DNA from: a virus
Reading direction: 5' to 3' (one strand)
Length of the DNA: 49,093 bases
IMG/VR virus record: IMGVR_UViG_3300027503_000759
Coordinates: 1-49,093 of that record
Each line of letters opens with the position of its first letter. Within the stretch, counting starts at the first letter, position 1. Position numbers and translations under genes: made by a program. Below, piece after piece: positions 31,954 through 43,100 of this stretch. The notes beneath the pieces are model-generated. The model saw only the letters and a program-made list of their open reading frames with translations. It searched no databases and was not told the origin of the DNA.

Positions 31954-33580
31954 AGGTCACACTGAAGTTGTAGCGGCCAGTCGTGTAGTTGAATCCATCG
32001 GTTATCTTTTCGATGAATAACTTTGGGTAAATGGCTGTGTTGGGGATGATGTTCAGTTGAGCAAGCGCCAAGAAAGCGTCTTCCCTGCTCGGCTTCAACG
32101 GGCGCCCGTCCAACTGATTGATCGTGCCCACCACCACTTCCATGTTGATGTCGCGGGTCGTCTTGGTGATATTCATCAAGTTCTGATAAATAGGCCCCTT
32201 GCCGAGGGGGTTAGCTCCATCGACTCGACCCAAGACATCGATTGCGGCAAAAAGCGGCCCGCCACCATTGTCTGTGAAGCTGACCTCAAAGAACTTGGCG
32301 TCAACAAACACAGGTGGGCGGTACTTGTTGTTGAACTCGACATTGTAGGTGATCGTGCCAGCCACCTTGTTGTGGCCGATGGTTACTTGGGCTGGCTTGT
32401 TTGAAAGGTACTCGGAACCCAAAACCGCCACTACTCGATCACGAACTAGCTTGTAGTTGTTGGCGGCTAGCAAATCCCATTTGCTTTTGGCGTGAACATA
32501 TTTGGTTTCTGGCTGTTCAAACGCCCCTGTCCTGCTGGTCCGCAAAGCAGTAATCGTGCCGTCGATTGAGATCGTTTTCAGCGTGGATTCCGCAGAATCC
32601 TTAATGCTGATATTGAACTCTTCCAAAGCTGGAATGTAATTGCTGCCAGACAAGGCTCCAAATAGATCGGCGTTCGCCTTGGCCAAATCAACGATGGTCC
32701 ACGACTCGCTGACGCTGAATTTGCCGCCCGCCTCGTCAACAGTAATGGTGCGGATAGCATCGTAGGCCCTGACGGTATCTTGGCCCGAGGATGGCTGTTC
32801 GCTGAAGGCGTTGGCTAACGACCCGCCGAGACCAAAGTAGCTGAGTCCAGCTGGTTGATCATTCAGCTTGAGTCTGCTGGAAGGTGGGGATGATAAAGCG
32901 GCATTGTCGGAAAGATCAAGATCCGACGCCAGCTTCTTCAGGACAGCAGCCCGGGCAATCTCAAACCCGCGGACATTCCGGTTGGTCGTGCCCCCCACCC
33001 AGCGCGTTGTCGCCTGTGCGCTGACCTGATGCGTCAGCTTGTATTTGCGTAAACTGTCATCCGGCTCCATCGACCAGGATTCTTCCACTCCCACATCGTC
33101 CTCAGCATCCATGCCGATGGTGTTGGTACCAATCCTGAGATAGTCGGCTTCCAGGTTGATCGTGTATTCAAAGTAATCGGTAAATGGCCCTTCAGGTATT
33201 TCGATTGATTTGACACGCGGATAGCAAAGAATGGTGGAGTTTGCGCCAGAGGCATCCCAGGGGGTGATCTGAAGGCTCACTCGTTCAGTAGGATTGAGCG
33301 GGGATTTGGGTCGGAACAATTCATTAAGTTGACCGATTTTTTGTTGAATTTTTGCTTGGCGACTATTTGGTGGTACAACTTCCAAAGCGCCTTGAAGCGG
33401 ATCAGTCGTGTTGTTAAGAACGCCACCCTTGTAGGCCAACATCCGGCCCTTCAATGTGATGTTGAACAAATACTTTTTGACACGACCGTCTTCAAATCTG
33501 TCAATCTGAGTGGAGATAGACACAAACGGGGCGGGAGTCAGGAGTTTTTCTTGTCCCTGTGGTCCGTAAAGAACAGGCAT
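31937..33580 (-). CDS. Tail structural protein
   Basis: 547 residues, TAATG coupled to the gene upstream and overlapping the hub-like gene downstream. It is beta-rich with repeated strand pairs (VSISTQIDRFEDGRVKKYLF at the start; TTGRYNFSVTYAYGK at the end), and many Asp/Asn/Gly turns. No catalytic motif is visible. In long-tailed phages, proteins encoded just after the tape measure form the distal tail ring and tip. I place this one there by position; the family is not recognised. Confidence 0.6.
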   Translation of the reverse strand: MPVLYGPQGQEKLLTPAPFVSISTQIDRFEDGRVKKYLFNITLKGRMLAYKGGVLNNTTDPLQGALEVVPPNSRQAKIQQKIGQLNELFRPKSPLNPTERVSLQITPWDASGANSTILCYPRVKSIEIPEGPFTDYFEYTINLEADYLRIGTNTIGMDAEDDVGVEESWSMEPDDSLRKYKLTHQVSAQATTRWVGGTTNRNVRGFEIARAAVLKKLASDLDLSDNAALSSPPSSRLKLNDQPAGLSYFGLGGSLANAFSEQPSSGQDTVRAYDAIRTITVDEAGGKFSVSESWTIVDLAKANADLFGALSGSNYIPALEEFNISIKDSAESTLKTISIDGTITALRTSRTGAFEQPETKYVHAKSKWDLLAANNYKLVRDRVVAVLGSEYLSNKPAQVTIGHNKVAGTITYNVEFNNKYRPPVFVDAKFFEVSFTDNGGGPLFAAIDVLGRVDGANPLGKGPIYQNLMNITKTTRDINMEVVVGTINQLDGRPLKPSREDAFLALAQLNIIPNTAIYPKLFIEKITDGFNYTTGRYNFSVTYAYGK

Positions 33581-34191
33581 TAGATGTCCCCTATGTAACC
33601 ATGCGTGATCAAATCAACAGAATTGGTATCCACGCCTGTGCCTGCCGTGATCATGTCCAGCGACCCTGTCGATCCCACGGGACCAACCAAATACAATACG
33701 CAGCCAGCACTGGCCTCCTGGGCATATCCGGTGATAGTGAGCGGCAACGTGGAAAAGGTTTCGGGCGTGCGCCAAACCACGAGATTCAGCCCGGTTCCGA
33801 AGACCGGAGCTTCCAGAATCAGCGGCAATGCGTTCTCCACCAACTCGGTGGCGCTGTTGACTGTCAGCAAAGGCAACGAACTGGAAAGGTTTTTGTTCGC
33901 CCCCTCTACAAACAGGTTCATGTTCTGTTGGATATCAGATTTATTACACAATATATATAAATTTAGCCCTTTGCCATAAGTTTTACCACTGATAATCAGG
34001 GGTAAGGTGTTGGCAACGCCAGAAAACACGCCGAGGGTGTGGAGGGGAAGAGAATCCCCACCCGAAGGTATTTCGGCAACCTTGAGGAACAGGTTGAGCG
34101 GTTCCCAGGAGAGAGACTCGCCCCCGAACCCGAGGACTAATCCCCCGGGTGTGGCCAGTATGTCCCCCAGCCTGCCCGTGAAGACACTCAT
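33580..34191 (-). CDS. Tail protein built of about ten 15-residue beta repeats
   Basis: 203 residues, directly after the tape measure (one-base overlap) and TAATG coupled to the next gene. Residues 32-176 form a tandem array whose units begin LNLFL, SLPLH, TLPLI, LNLYI, MNLFV, SLPLL, ALPLI, LNLVV, TLPLT and VLYLV. The flanks carry weaker copies. Such short beta repeats usually build fibres or prisms, so this may be a fibre- or spike-like tail component. I cannot name the family. Confidence 0.6.
   Translation of the reverse strand: MSVFTGRLGDILATPGGLVLGFGGESLSWEPLNLFLKVAEIPSGGDSLPLHTLGVFSGVANTLPLIISGKTYGKGLNLYILCNKSDIQQNMNLFVEGANKNLSSSLPLLTVNSATELVENALPLILEAPVFGTGLNLVVWRTPETFSTLPLTITGYAQEASAGCVLYLVGPVGSTGSLDMITAGTGVDTNSVDLITHGYIGDI
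33664..34098 (-). repeat. Tandem LPL/LNL repeat of about 15 residues
   Basis: About ten consecutive units of 13-16 residues, each starting with a hydrophobic triplet (LPL or LNL), a beta strand of three to five residues and a Gly/Asn/Ser turn. The repeat is visible only at protein level; codons differ between units, so it is old or under selection rather than a recent DNA duplication. Confidence 0.65.
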
Positions 34192-37100
34192 TACTGCGCC
34201 CTCTGCTCAACCGGCTGGCTATCCCGGATTGCCTGGGCGATCATCGGCCCGATAGCCTCGGTGACCGCCTTGACGATGGAATCCTGACCCATCAGGTTGA
34301 CCGAGATGTCGTTCGCCCCGGACAGTTCGATCTGGCCTGGAATCTTGCCAACCGCCTCGTCGAACTTGTCCACAAAGGTGCCGAAATTAGCCACGGCCCC
34401 GTTAAAGGTACTAACCGAGGTGGAGAAGCCGGACAACCCCTGGCTGATCTGGGTGGCGGCTTGGTTGAAGCGGGCGGCGACGTCCAGAAGGTCAGGTCCG
34501 CCCTGTGCCATTCCTCCGTTGGCGAACCCTTGAATGCCGCCCACTACGCCACCGTTAGCAAACTTCTGGACCTGCCTTTTGGGGACAACCAGTTCGCCAG
34601 GTTCCAGCATGGCTGGCACAATATCTCCGGAACCGACGCCGGGAACAATGCCGCCGGAGGCGCGCTTGATTGCAACCCCAAGGTCCTCTCCTCGTATTTT
34701 CCTGCGCAGTTCGTCAGCAGCCACGTCATTGGAGGCCAGTTTTGCCTCGAACGCCTGCCTGCTCTTGGCTTTTTCCTCATAGAAAGCCCGCATCTTCTGT
34801 TCTTGGGCTTCCTGCTCCTTCCTCTCCCGCTCGGCCTTGCGCTTGACGCCGCCTGGATCGCGAATGTCCTCGATACCCTCTTGCACATGCCATTGGGCAA
34901 TCTTGTTGTTCTCTGCGTCCTTCTTTTGTTGGGCGCGGTATTCGTCCATGACTCGTTGAGCTTCGGCTTGTTCCTGGGCTTTGACTTGTCCTGGGTTCTT
35001 TAGTTTGTTGATTTCTTCGAGGAAACGCGGATCTCCGGTCTTCAGGTAGTTCTCCTGGGCGGTGTCCAGCATCTTCTTGAGATGGTCGGCCCTGGCAGCT
35101 TCCGGATTGGGGGCGGGACGATCCTGTTCCCTAGCCTTGACCCTGGCGTTATGAGCAGCAACCGCTTCGGGTCCGCTCAGCTGCTTGCCGCGACGAATCT
35201 CCACGCCGATATTGTGTTGCTCAACAGCTTCTGGGCCGTTTTTGGGAATTTTTCCGGTGGCGCGCATCCGTTCGTTGTGAGCCGCGACATCGGCGCGTTT
35301 CTTTTCCCACTCTTTTGCGATCAGGTCATTGTTGGCTGGTCCCTTCGGCTGATTGTTTCCGGCCATTGCCGCCCGCAGAGCCTGTGGAGGTATCATTCTG
35401 GCCGCAAAAGAATACTCTTCGTATTTTTCTTTGGCTGCTAGGCGCTCCTTGTAGGACTTCTTCTTGTCTGACATTTCGGCGCGGAAGCTGTTGACCAGGG
35501 CGAAGAATTCCTTGGGGGAATTCTGGAAAAGTGCGAGAGCCTCCTCGGCGCTGCTTCTGCGTTTTTCAGCATCCATCTGGGCAATCACCGGATTGCTCAG
35601 TTGGGCGTAGAGTTCGCGTAGTCTGGCGACATTTTCCTTGGTCCTGGCGCGTGGGTTGCGCATCTGGTTGCGAAGCTGATAGAACTCCGCTTTCGCGCCC
35701 AGGATATCAAGGTCCTTATTGGCGGCCATCAGGTTGCCCGCCATGATTTGCTCAAGCTCGGCGGCAGCGTTGCCTTCATTCTGACCAGGCATCTTGACGG
35801 CGCCTGCATTGCCGTTGGCCCCCTGACCCATGGCCATGCCCATCAGCGGGTTGTTGATCGGCATACCAACCTGGGCGGGCGGCATTTGGACGTTGACGCC
35901 TGGCATCATGCCGGGCATCATGTTTTGCGCGGCACCCCAACGCGCCCCACCGGCTTGCACCAGACGGAATGTGCCGTCCCCGTTGGGGATCATCTGCCAG
36001 TTGGGATCGTTGAATGCTGGAGGCTTTGGAACCCCGAAGCCATTGGCCGCAGCTGCCCGCGCATTAGCGTCTGCTTTGACGCCACCTGGCGTGCCCCTTT
36101 CAAAGCCTGGCAATTTGCCGTTCTTGTTGATGTAATCGAGATTGCCAACGCCTATCTTGGAAGCTTCTTCCGGAGTGTAGATGTGTTCGCCGGGCATGAC
36201 CATGGCCGGGACCACGCCACCCTTGGCCAGGTGTGGCAACGAGGCCAGGGTGTTCGCGCCCAGACTTTGCACCGAGGACTTCCGGATGACATAACTGCCG
36301 ACCGGGAGATTAGTGCGAACGGAGTCGGTGTTGCCGACGCCCGGGACCAGACCGCCCGTGGCAAATTTCATCCCGCCCGCTTCTTCCATGCCGAATTCGG
36401 CCGGGGCAACCGGCGCTTGTTCCGCGCCCACCTTGGCGCCCGGAGTGATCGGTCTGTCCTTGAACACCTTGGCCACGCTGGGGAAGGTGGTCGGTTTGCC
36501 AAGTAGACCCAGGATCATGCTGAGCAAGGCCGCTTCTTCAGCGTATGTTTTAGCTCCTTTTTCTTCCGCGTCGGACATACGGGCCTGGATCAGCGCCGGA
36601 TTGGCAATCAGGAAGCGGCCAAACCTGTCGAGCTTGATGCGCTCCTCTTTGTCTTGAATCCTTTCTAGGGCATAAGATTGAGCGATCCTCTCTTGGTTCA
36701 TCAGATAGAGAGTTTTTTCACCTTCGTTAAAAGTGTTTGGGTCCCTTTTTAGGAGATCGGCCTTAAAGCTTGCTTCTCTCATTAGGTGACGCAAGTAGGC
36801 ACGTTGAATCACCGGCATGTTCGGTTCTTGTTCGCGGTATTTCTCTAGCTCTTCAGCTGAAATATTGGACGTGTCTGTTAGGTCCAGACCCATGCTTTTA
36901 ATCAAATCCAGCTCACCGGGCTTGTATTTGCCGGTTTCAATCCGACTCATAGCGTCGTTAAGTATTTTGGTCTGCAACGCCGGATTGACTTTGTTGAAGA
37001 GTTCTGCTTCTTTGGCCAGTCCCTGCTGTTTCACCAGACCAACCATGGTCTTCGCGTCTATTGCTTCCGGTTTGACGCTCGACACCATTTCCGCCAGACG

Positions 37101-40100
37101 CTTTTCCGGCGTGACAAAAGCATTTCGGCGATTGTCCGCAGATACCTTTGCTGTACCAAAATTGGCCATCAGCCCAGGGAATTGTTTGTTGTCCTCCTTC
37201 AGTTTGGCGATCGTCTGGTCGATGGCCTCCAGGATGGCCTGGTCGAAATCGGGAGCTTTGATCTCATCGAACTTGCGTCGGCTTCTGAGGACCGACTCGA
37301 CATTCTTGCGCAGATCCTCGGCGGACCTGATCTTGGCCGACACCTCACCAACCATCAACGCGTAGATTTCCTTGGTGTACTCCTCAGGCCCCTGGGGATA
37401 ATTCTGTTCGGACAGTTCCTGGTTGGCCTTTTCGCGCAGCGCATTCTTGCCTGTGTACAGTCCTTCGATGACAGAGATCGGATGGTTTTTCCGGATCATC
37501 CGCAGCGACTTGTCTTTTTCCATTTGTTTGTCGGTATAATTCCACTCTCCCAGTGTTTCAAGACCGCGGAAAGCCGGGGACGACAAGGCCTGGCGGTACA
37601 TGAAGTCGTTGATCAGATTCTTGAACTCAATGAGCCGGGGTTCGTTGTTGATCAGATCTTCAATGCTCTCGCCGGCCGAGGCGGAAAACGCCTTGCTCAC
37701 ATCCTTCGCGGCGGTCCTTTGCGCTTCTTCCTGGGCAGCCAGGCTGTCGACCGTGTCCTTGATGCCGGAGATGATGCTTTCAACCTGGAACGGCGGACTG
37801 CCAAAGGCCTTGCTGACGGAGGCCTGTCGCAGGGACAGGTGGTACCCGTCCAGTTTTGGCAGAAGATCCGGGAAAACAGGGGCGTTCTTCTGGTCTTCCT
37901 GGGCCTTGATGGCGTCGTCGTAAACCTTTTTCTTTTCCTGGCGAATCTTGATGACCTGCATCAGAGCGTCGAACACCCCGGCCTGCTGATCGTTCTTGGG
38001 CAGCTCCTTGCCGATCATGCCGATCTGCTTGTCGAGGAAAGCTGTCCGCTTCTCCTTGTCCATGCTCTTGATCTGGGACAGGAACAGCAGGGTGGCGTTC
38101 TTCCGGATCAGCTCTTTGGACTTCTCAAGGTCATCCTTGCTCATGGTCGAATTGGCAAGATTGGAGTCGAATTTGACGCCCTTGCCAAGATCACCGATGC
38201 GGCCAAAGGCCTCGTTTGCCTCGCCTCCCTCGGCAAAGGCCGGCATGCCGGAATTGATCCGCTCCAGGAGGGCCTTGTTCTTTTGGGCGGCGACGGAAGA
38301 AACCACAAACTCGTTCGGTGCGATGCGGGCGTTGACCGTGTCGGAGGAGTGGGGCGTGCTACTGCCCTCCGAACCCCACCCACCCTTGTTGAAGAATCTG
38401 ATCGGACCACCGCCAGCCCGTCGGACAGGAGCCACATCCCCTATGGCCTTGTTCAGGCTGTCCAGCTTGTCTTTGGCTTCCTTCAGCAACTCGCCCATCT
38501 TGGTGAAGCCGACATTCATGCCGTTGACGATGCCGACCGACCTCTCCAGCGATGACAGCGTGACGGTGTCGAAGTCCCTCTGGGCACCCTGGGCAAGATT
38601 CTTGATGATCGAATCGGGCAGGGAGGTGCTGTTGCGCAGGCCCGTTTCAGCCCTGGAGAAATCGTCCCGGGCGGACTTGGTGCGCTCCCCGATCACGGAC
38701 GCCGACGCAGCAATCAGGGCCTTCTTCACATCCTCTTCGGCGTTGACGAAGTTCTTGTTGATGCCGCGATCGCGGAAATACTGATCCATCTTGACGAGGA
38801 TGTTGCTGCGGTCCTTCTCGTCGGTGAAGCCGATTTCCTCAAGCTGGGTCTTGATGGCCCCAGCCGCCGTGCCGACGGTCTCCCGGACACTCATCTCCCC
38901 GACCGAACCCGCAAGCTTGCCGGCGAAATTGTCGGCCCCGCCGCGGGCGCGTTCCATCAGCTTGTCGCCGCCCATGATCCTGTTGCCAGCTTCGAGCATG
39001 GCGCCGACATTTGGATTCCTGATGGCTCCGGCGAACATCTTGAACTCGTCGTCGGTCTTGACGCCAAGCTTGCCAAGGATGGAAGTGTCCCCGACATTCT
39101 TCTCCAGGTCCTTGACGCGGGTGATCGCCATCGACCGCTGCGTTTCCAGACCCTGTTTGGCGACGTCTGCCATCGCCTTGGCCATATTTTCAAGGAAAGC
39201 CTGCTGGTTGCTTTGCAGCTTTGTGAAGAAGTCCCCGAGCAATTGCTCCTGGGTGTCGACTTGAAGTTGCGCTGCCCTGGAGGCAATATCAAAATTTTGC
39301 TGAACAAAGCTGTCGAGCGCCTTTTCCATGGCGGCGGACTGCGGGTCCAGATCGAACGCTCCCCCAAAGGTGCTGTTGAGAAGCTGGGTGGTCAATTCCT
39401 TGACCGAAATACCGCCGAGACCTTGCAGGCGCATCTGCGGCGACAGCGAAGAGAGGGTGCTGAAGATCTGATTCTGGTCGCGCACAGAGAACGGCGCGGC
39501 GCTGCCCATCTGTGCTGCCTGACTGATCAACGAGAAGGACTTGGCGATTTCCGAGCGACCTTCCAGATTGGAAGTGGCGTAGCGAAGGCCGAGGCTCTGC
39601 CGTCCCTCGCGGTCTGCCTGGATCTTATTCAGTCTATCTTGGGCAACAGCGTTCCTCTCGGTAGTGTCGGTAAGGTTCTTGAGGGCTTGTCCAAGGTCGG
39701 CGGCACGCACCTTCAGTTTGGACATCTCGTTCTGGGCGTCAAACTGCGCTTTGTTGTTGCCGTCCCTGTTGGCGGCGTTGATTTTCTTCTCTACAGCGGC
39801 TATCTGGGCGACGGTCGCACGCAGGGCTTCGTTGATTTTCTCGGGATTCTGGGCGTTGGCGATGTCCTGAGGTTTCCTGAATACCGCGTTGCCGCCGAAA
39901 CCGGTCAGCCTGGCCTGTCGCAAATCCTGCTGGCGCAACGCTAGATCGAACAGGGCTTCTTCGCCGGAGTCGTCGCGGATAGCGCCTCGGCGCAGCATTG
40001 TCTGCACGCGATTCCGTTCGGCGTTGATCTGGGCGCTGTTGGCGCGGTCCATCAGCTCCCCGACAGCGCGGACCCTGGAACCGAGTTCGCTCAGGTCGTT

Positions 40101-43100
40101 GGCGAAAATCTTGGCTTTTTCGGCCAGGTTCTGCCCCATGCTGCCGAGGTTTTTTCTCAGGGGTTCGGCGATCGGGGCCAGGAGGTCGTTGACGACCGCC
40201 CCCATGTCCTCGCCGGTCTTGCGCAGCAGTTTGGTGAAATCCTCCTCGCCAAGCTGCGACTGGATCAGGTTGGTGACGGACGAGATGGCATTGGCGTCGA
40301 GACCCTGGTCCTGGAGTCTCTGTCGCAGCATATCAGCGATCTGTACGGAGAAGTTCTGGCCGACTGCCAGTTCACGCGAAGGTTGCGACCTGATGGCACT
40401 GATGATGCTCGGCAGAATCCTGCCGGTGACGGACACGACCTCGGCTGACTTCTCGACGTCGCCGCCAGCGGCACCGGCCATCGATGTGATCGACCTGACA
40501 GCCGACATGAACTCGCTGGTGTCGCCCGAGAAGGGGCGCTGCAACGAGTCGGCCAGGCTGGTTCCAGCCGAAACCGACACGGAACCGTCCATGATGTCGG
40601 TCAGGCTCTTCGTGGCCGAAGCCATCGATGTCAGCCTCTGGGTGGCAAAACTCAGAACCGAACTGAAGTTGTTGAACATGGCGGCGGCGTTGTTGACGCT
40701 GCTTTCCACCGTTTCCTGCTTTTTGCGGGACACCTCGTTCTCTTGGATGCGCTTGAAGGAGTCGAAAAGCTTCTTTTCGAGGGACTCGAAGCTCTGGTTG
40801 GTGCCGGATGCCACCCGACCCAGCAACGATCCGCCCAGCCCCTGCCTGGACCGGTAGATGGCTTCCTCGAACAACTGACGCCGGGTGCGCTCATTGTTGA
40901 TGGCATTGTCGTTGGCGTTGTTTTTGGCCTGCTCCTCGATGATCTTGGTGAGGGCGTCCATCTGGGCCGGGACCTGAGCCGATGCCATCTCGCGTCGACG
41001 CACGTCCAGTTCGCCGTTGAAGCTTTCGTTGGAGTAGTAGGGGATCAGTCCGAAGATGGAGGAGTTCCTCCGGGCCACCTGCGACATCTGGTTGTCGATG
41101 TCAGTCTGGAGCCTGCGGATGGTCGTCGGGTCGATCGTCGTCATGCCCTTGGCGAAGTTGGACAACGAGTCGTTCATCTTCTTCATGGAGGAGGCGATGG
41201 AGGCCTCGGACACCTCGTTGGCAGCCGCCTTCAGCGAGTCGGTGAACATCAGGAGGGCGCCGGCAGCCGCCGACACGCCAAGGCCTATGCCGGTGAAGCC
41301 AAGCCCCATGGCCACAGAGGCACCCAGACCGGCCCCCTGGAGGGCCGAGCCGCCGGCCCTGGTGTTAACAAAACTGTTTTGTGAACCCGATTCAACGGCC
41401 GCCTCGGCGCTTCCGGCCGAACGGCTGGCGTAGTCGCCCAGGAAGGAGGCTCCGGCTTGCAAGGCAAAGAATCCGGTTTGGCTAGTGAACATGCCGCCGA
41501 TTTTCTGGGCAGCCATGCCGCCAAAAGCGGAAAGCCTGGAGCCTGGACGATCGTACCCGCGCCTTGCCGTGTCCTGGAGGACAGCGCGTCCGTTCCTGTC
41601 TTGAACATCTACGTTGTTTTCGATAGCGTCGGCCAGCCGCCTGTTGGCCATCTCGAGCACGACTTCGCTGTCGTTGATCCTGTTTTCCAGGCGGACATGC
41701 GTTTGCAGCGACGCGAGGAGCTGCTCGTTGGTCTGGTTGATCACCCTTTGCAGGAGTCTGGCTCTGGTTTGTTCCGGCAGATTGGCACCAGCTCCAGTTG
41801 GATCTACCCTTCGCATTTCGGTTGCTAGACGCCGATTGATCACATCTTGATAGCTGTTTGACCTGGCGTCGCCAGTGTTGCCTCGGTCGAAAGACTGCCT
41901 GTTGACAACGACATTACCGGTGGCCGTTTGCCGCTCGATTGCACGAGTGCCATTTTCAAGCGAACGCATGAATTCTTCTGAGGCGGCTGTGGTGGCAGCC
42001 GTCATATTAGTCAATCCGCGCTCTGCTGCGATCTGATTGCGACGACCATTGACCCATTCGTCATGTAGACGACGGGTTTCTTCTTGTTCAACAGACTGTC
42101 TAGTAGCGTCGCTGATGTTTCGACCACGACCATTTGGATCAATTTGTGCGATGCGATCGTTGATTCTGCGCTCAAGAATTCTACCAAGAGAATCTTGAGG
42201 CATTTCGTTGACAATATTGGTGCCGGCGCCAAAAAGATTGGCCCCTCCCGCAAACTGAACAGACTCCAGCCCGTTGGCGTCGCGGCTTATGTTGGCACCA
42301 ATACCCTCAAGTTGACGGGCAAGCTGTTCGGCCTGTTCACGCGCTCTTGTTGCTTGACGAGTGGCGTTTTCCGCCATGATGTCGTTTTCACGAGCGGACG
42401 CATCAAGATTTCCTTGGTGTACCGTCGACATCCGCATGCGGCCGTTTTCCATGCCGACAAGAAGATTCGGGTCGATGCCCTCATTCATGCCGATCCGACG
42501 AGCAGTTTCGTTTAGCTCGTTAAAAACACGCGTATATTCTGCATGAAAAGTCGGGTCAGCAATTGCCCGTTCACGCAAATCGTTGACGGTGCTGACCATT
42601 TGCGGAAGATTGCGGATATCTTGCGACCGCTGTTGCGCTTGTGTTCTCCGAAACTCAGCCTCGTTTGCTGTCTCTTGTGCTCTAATGATAGAGTTTGCAT
42701 TATCAAAAATATTTGTGGCTTGCTCTTGAGCCATTTGATAACGCTGATTATTACTGAGTTCTGGGCGAGTACGCTCCAAAGCCCGCAATATGGTTCTTGA
42801 AAGAATGTTGCCAGTTTCTTGCGTTCGAGACATTTCAGACAAAAAGCGTGGCATATCTTCCGCGCCAATTGTCGAAACTGTCCTGCTGAGCGGACCAATA
42901 TCGTTGTTGTTTCTAGATATTGTCGCCAACCGAGCAAAAAATCGATCGGGAGAACCACCGTATAGATCAAAGTTTCTGCCGTAGGTGCGGGCTGGATCAA
43001 AAGGGTTGTCGGGAGGACCACCACCACCTGAACCACCTCCAGGTCCGCCTGGACCACTAGGACCGCCTGGGCCACCACCCCCAGGACCGCCTGGACCGCC

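Noticed and set aside
33900-33980. AT-rich patch with ATATATA as a possible promoter
   Set aside because: It lies inside the beta-repeat tail gene, encodes LNLYILCNKSD in frame, and no -35 box at proper spacing or start downstream is seen.
37182-38555. Long plus-strand open frame of 457 codons inside the tape measure gene
   Set aside because: Antisense shadow of a GC-rich helical gene. The minus-strand frame shows tape-measure sequence across the same bases, and no recognisable motif is seen in the plus frame.
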